From NCBI GenBank assembly GCA_910588865.1, contig CAJUSJ010000063.1, positions 1 through 22,859 of the forward strand: a DNA stretch of 22,859 nucleotides, read 5' to 3'. Shown here piece by piece: positions 20,561 to 22,859 of this stretch; the first letter of the stretch is position 1; every line of letters starts with the position of its first letter. The notes below the pieces were generated by a model. The model made no database searches. It was given only the letters and a program-made list of their open reading frames with translations, and was not told where the DNA came from. This DNA comes from an uncultured Lachnospiraceae bacterium. GTDB lineage: Bacteria; Bacillota; Clostridia; Lachnospirales; Lachnospiraceae. The translations under genes and the position numbers were made by a program.

Positions 20561-21004
20561 ATGCTGCCCTTGAATCCCTGGGAACATTATTTCCCCACAA
20601 AAGCTCTCTATTCCTCCTGCATGGAACCGGTCTGCCGGAAGCACGGCATTACAAGGACAGAGCTGGACATCCTTCTGTTTCTGGCCAACAACCCTCAATA
20701 TGATACTGCCGCGGAGATCGTGGAAGTCCGGTGTCTGGCCAAGTCCCATGTCTCCACCTCCCTCAAGGCTTTGGAACAGTCCGGATTTCTAAAAAAGCAC
20801 TATCTTCCAGGCAACAAAAAAACCGCCCATCTTACTATATGCGGCAGGGCAGACACCCTGATCGCTGACGGCAGACAGGCCCAGGAACAATTTTTCCAGG
20901 TGATGTTTGACGGGCTGACTTCGGAAGAGATCACACGGATGCGGACATGCTTTTCGCATATCCAGGAAAATATCAAACAATATCTGGAGGTACATGGTTT
21001 ATGA
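20561..21004 (+). CDS. MarR-family transcriptional regulator
   Basis: 147 residues from the ATG with GGAGG six bases upstream (a start four codons earlier would precede that site). The winged helix-turn-helix lies at about 30-95: GITRTELDILLFLANN, then CLAKSHVSTSLKALEQSGFL as the recognition region, then a wing with KKTAHLT. Helices at both ends form the dimer interface. MarR dimers usually repress a neighbouring transporter and release on binding a small ligand. Here the exporter gene overlaps by four bases (ATGA), and a palindrome covers the shared promoter, so autoregulation is likely. The ligand is unknown. Confidence 0.9.
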   Translation: MLPLNPWEHYFPTKALYSSCMEPVCRKHGITRTELDILLFLANNPQYDTAAEIVEVRCLAKSHVSTSLKALEQSGFLKKHYLPGNKKTAHLTICGRADTLIADGRQAQEQFFQVMFDGLTSEEITRMRTCFSHIQENIKQYLEVHGL

Positions 21005-21771
21005 TTTTCAAAATACTTATCTGTTTTATAGCCGGCATCGGCGCTGGTCTGGGAACCGGATTCGCAGGTATGAGCGCCGCCGCTGTGATCAGCCCCATGC
21101 TCATCACCTTTTTAGGGCTCCCCGCCTACGAGGCCGTAGGCATCGCCCTGGCAAGCGATGTGCTGGCCAGCGCCGTCAGCGCCTACACCTACGGAAAGAG
21201 CGGGAACCTGGACATCCGCAACGGCTTAGTGATGATGGCCGCTGTCCTTACCTTTACCCTGGTGGGAAGCTGGGCCGCCAGCCTTGTGCCCAACACCACC
21301 ATGGGCAATTTTTCTGTTGTCATGACATTTTTCCTGGGCATCAAATTTATCGTCAAGCCGATCATGGCCACCAGGGAGGCCAGAGAAGGGGTCAGCCGCG
21401 AAAAGCAGATCATCCAGTCCATTATCAGCGGTGTTGGCGTGGGCTTTATCTGCGGCTTCGTGGGAGCCGGAGGCGGCATGATGATGCTCCTCCTCCTGAC
21501 CAGCGTTCTGGGCTATGAGCTGAAGACCGCAGTGGGAACCAGCGTGTTCATCATGACCTTTACCGCCTTCACCGGAGCGGTGAGCCATATGGTCATCGGC
21601 GGACTCCCGGACCTCGGATGTCTGTTTTTCTGTGTGCTGTTTACCCTTCTTTGGGCAAGAATCGCGGCCAGATTCGCCAACAAGGCCAGCGCCGTCACCT
21701 TGAACCGGGCTGTGGGTATGGTGCTCACAGTGCTGGGGGCGGCGATTCTCATAGTGAATCATTTTTCATGA
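21001..21771 (+). CDS. TauE/SafE-family membrane permease
   Basis: 256 residues, seven to eight hydrophobic helices. Two related halves each carry a glycine-rich loop: GAGLGTGFAGMSAAAVISP near the N-terminus and GVGFICGFVGAGGGMMML in the middle, the inverted-repeat signature of TauE/SafE proteins. The family moves anions such as sulfite, sulfoacetate or other organosulfur compounds across the membrane. The ATG overlaps the regulator's TGA, and GGAGG lies ten bases upstream within the regulator gene. Substrate and direction are not known; the MarR partner suggests induction by the transported compound or a stress. Confidence 0.88.
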   Translation: MIFKILICFIAGIGAGLGTGFAGMSAAAVISPMLITFLGLPAYEAVGIALASDVLASAVSAYTYGKSGNLDIRNGLVMMAAVLTFTLVGSWAASLVPNTTMGNFSVVMTFFLGIKFIVKPIMATREAREGVSREKQIIQSIISGVGVGFICGFVGAGGGMMMLLLLTSVLGYELKTAVGTSVFIMTFTAFTGAVSHMVIGGLPDLGCLFFCVLFTLLWARIAARFANKASAVTLNRAVGMVLTVLGAAILIVNHFS

Positions 21772-21800
21772 CACAGTTATTATGCGGCAGACACCGTACC

Positions 21801-22025
21801 TTAATAAGGAGTCGCGGGGAAACAGATAAAACAGGGGCTGTCGGTTAATACCGATTTTAGCCCCTGATCCGGAAGCCCTACCACACATAAAAGAACCCCT
21901 AATGCACTGATCGTACGTACATCCCCCACACCAATCAGGCTCAGGATAAAAAGGACGATAAATAAACAGGACACAATATAATAGTCAAGTACATGGTCAA
22001 ACATATCTCCCATTTTTTTAATCAT
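21801..22025 (-). CDS. Small membrane protein of unknown function
   Basis: A 74-residue ORF starting MIKKMGDMFDHVLDYYIVSC, with GGGGAGG upstream. One long or two short hydrophobic segments (about 16-53) cover most of it. It starts 31 bases after the AP2-domain gene on the same strand, so they may form an operon. The last 20 residues are encoded across a terminator-like hairpin (21832-21866), which suggests the original stop was lost or the real end is different. I do not recognise a family. Confidence 0.55.
   Translation of the reverse strand: MIKKMGDMFDHVLDYYIVSCLFIVLFILSLIGVGDVRTISALGVLLCVVGLPDQGLKSVLTDSPCFICFPATPY
21826..21866 (-). terminator. Terminator for the AP2/small membrane protein pair
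   Basis: CAGGGGCT (21832-21839) pairs with AGCCCCTG (21859-21866), with TCGGT/ACCGA pairing inside. On the - strand TTTTATCTGTTT follows. It lies inside the annotated end of the small membrane protein ORF. Confidence 0.75.
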
Positions 22026-22056
22026 TTTTCCTCCCCAGGCTTGATAATATATCAAA

Positions 22057-22533
22057 TTAAGAACCTGTCCCCGCCGCTTTTTCTCTTTCCGCGAATTCCT
22101 TTAAAAAATTTCCATGAAGTTCTTCCTCCGCCCTCCTCCTGACCCGCACCGCATCCTCAAAGACCCGATAGCTTCCAAGATGATAACGTTTCCCCTTAAA
22201 ACAGATGGAGGCTCTCCATGTCCCTTTCGATGGACGCCAGTCTACCCCCGATACTCCGCTGGTGTTGTTCCGGCGGACAGTTTTTGCCTGGATCATCTCC
22301 ACGCAAGTTCCCTCCACATATGTCAGGCTTTCCACCCCTGTGGCGGTACATTCCCCGCAACTGGTCACATGGCCGTTTCGCAAATGGCCCGTCCGGACCA
22401 CGGTCACAGCCCCGCAGTCACACCGGCAAGTCCACGCTGTCCTGTCCCTGATATTCTCCGCGGGTCCTATGACAGTCAGTTTTCCAAATCTCTGTCCTGT
22501 CAGATCCAGCTTTTTTCTGGAATATGGTTCCAT
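22057..22533 (-). CDS. AP2-domain DNA-binding protein with zinc-ribbon-like N-terminus
   Basis: 158 residues, AAAGGGGGT upstream. The N-terminal half begins with DLTGQRFGKLTVIG and has CRCDCG (38-41) plus SCGEC (58-62), a Cys cluster likely to hold zinc. The C-terminal half (about 90-143) is an AP2-type domain: NTSGVSGVDWRPSKGTWRAS, then KRYHLGSYRVFEDAVRVRR. This combination is known from bacterial and phage proteins related to HNH homing endonucleases, often as the DNA-binding part. No HNH nuclease motif is present here. It suggests accessory DNA at the right end of the window. Target site and role are unknown. Confidence 0.8.
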   Translation of the reverse strand: MEPYSRKKLDLTGQRFGKLTVIGPAENIRDRTAWTCRCDCGAVTVVRTGHLRNGHVTSCGECTATGVESLTYVEGTCVEMIQAKTVRRNNTSGVSGVDWRPSKGTWRASICFKGKRYHLGSYRVFEDAVRVRRRAEEELHGNFLKEFAEREKAAGTGS

Positions 22534-22684
22534 AATACCCCCTTTTCCTCTTCCAGGGCCCGGTCACGGAATCTATATTCTGTTAATCAACTGGGGAAAT
22601 GGTGTATTATAAAACCCGCTTTCTCATGGCGCGGGGAAACAGCGCTGTGTGACAAGCGTATAAGAGACACCAAAAATAAAGGGC

Positions 22685-22703
22685 CACAAAAACACTTTTT
22701 GTG
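22685..22703 (-). terminator. Possible terminator of the gene entering from the right edge
   Basis: CACAAAAA-CAC-TTTTTGTG, a perfect 8-bp stem. On the - strand GCCC then TTTATTTTT follow. Confidence 0.45.
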
Positions 22704-22723
22704 ACCTGTACTTTCTGGTAACA

Positions 22724-22743
22724 GTTCAGCCTTCCGGCTGAAC
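22724..22743. repeat. Hairpin pair near the right edge
   Basis: GTTCAGCC-TTCC-GGCTGAAC (22724-22743) is a perfect 8-bp stem with a tight loop. Thirteen bases on, CACCGGCTA (22756-22764) pairs with TAGCCGGTG (22770-22778), a 9-bp stem. Together with 22685-22703 this makes three stem-loops within 94 bases. Confidence 0.6.
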
Positions 22744-22761
22744 CAACTGGCATTGCACCGG

Positions 22762-22859
22762 CTAAAATATAGCCGGTGTGCCTGTAAATAACTTCCGTAT
22801 ATTTTCAATCATTCCCATATTTCGTTTTTTCAGGGTTTCGATTATGGTCATGATGGAGC
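22762..22859 (-). CDS. Possible 3' end of an unrecognised gene
   Basis: From the window edge one - strand frame reads SIMTIIETLKKRNMGMIENI and 11 more residues to a TAG at 22762-22764. The composition is protein-like (amphipathic helices) and a terminator-like hairpin lies downstream. It may instead be a chance frame. I do not recognise it. Confidence 0.3.
   Translation of the reverse strand, partial: SIMTIIETLKKRNMGMIENIRKLFTGTPAIF

Noticed and set aside
22718..22731. GTAACAGTTCAGC as a further MITE end
   Set aside because: It resembles the terminal repeat but has A for T and A for T at two key positions, and it is better explained as an arm of the hairpin at 22724-22743.

Overview
The window looks like chromosome from a Lachnospiraceae-type (Clostridium cluster XIVa) gut Firmicute. 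This is inferred from the gene families: AdhE, a TM1266-type hydrogenase regulator, a DUF1461 protein fused to a D,D-carboxypeptidase, SipW/TasA-like surface proteins with TPSDA repeats, strong AGGAGG ribosome sites, TTGACA-17-TATAAT promoters and moderate GC. No database search was possible, so family names come from recognising motifs.

Layout. 1-740: tail of an Rpn-type nuclease gene, a terminator, and a 134-bp MITE with an 8-bp target duplication. 740-3487: a degenerate GGDEF-EAL protein, facing a hydrogenase-regulator-like gene and a ROK sugar kinase. 3553-4567: an eroded scar beside tRNA-Lys(CTT), with a broken AAA-ATPase tail, a duplicated 3' half of the tRNA and a coiled-coil gene cut by a stop codon. 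4717-5952: trmB, a small unlisted ORF and trxA. 6146-11390: a membrane SH3 protein, a DUF1461-carboxypeptidase fusion, and a KdpD-KdpE kinase-regulator fusion overlapping it. 11515-13386: a DEDDh exonuclease and an APH-fold kinase. 13549-16170: adhE with a two-operator promoter region. 16520-17194: trmO. 17375-19368: a Com-like zinc ribbon, a sigma-region-4 protein, a short SipW-type signal peptidase and a TasA/camelysin-like protein, with two LexA/DinR-type boxes. 19563-21771: a HAD phosphatase, then a MarR regulator overlapping a TauE exporter. 21801-22859: a small membrane protein, an AP2-domain DNA-binding protein, and hairpin-rich DNA.

Two dispersed repeats tie the window together. The MITE has two complete copies, about 96% identical and in opposite orientation, plus two end fragments. 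A second repeat of roughly 50-60 bp occurs four times, each time directly after an intrinsic terminator and always in the same orientation relative to the gene it follows. One MITE copy is inserted inside one of these terminator-linked repeats.

The most promising systems are the apparently SOS-controlled sigma/SipW/TasA-like cluster, the terminator-associated repeat family with its nested MITE, and the one-piece KdpD-KdpE protein with a possible internal KdpE start.
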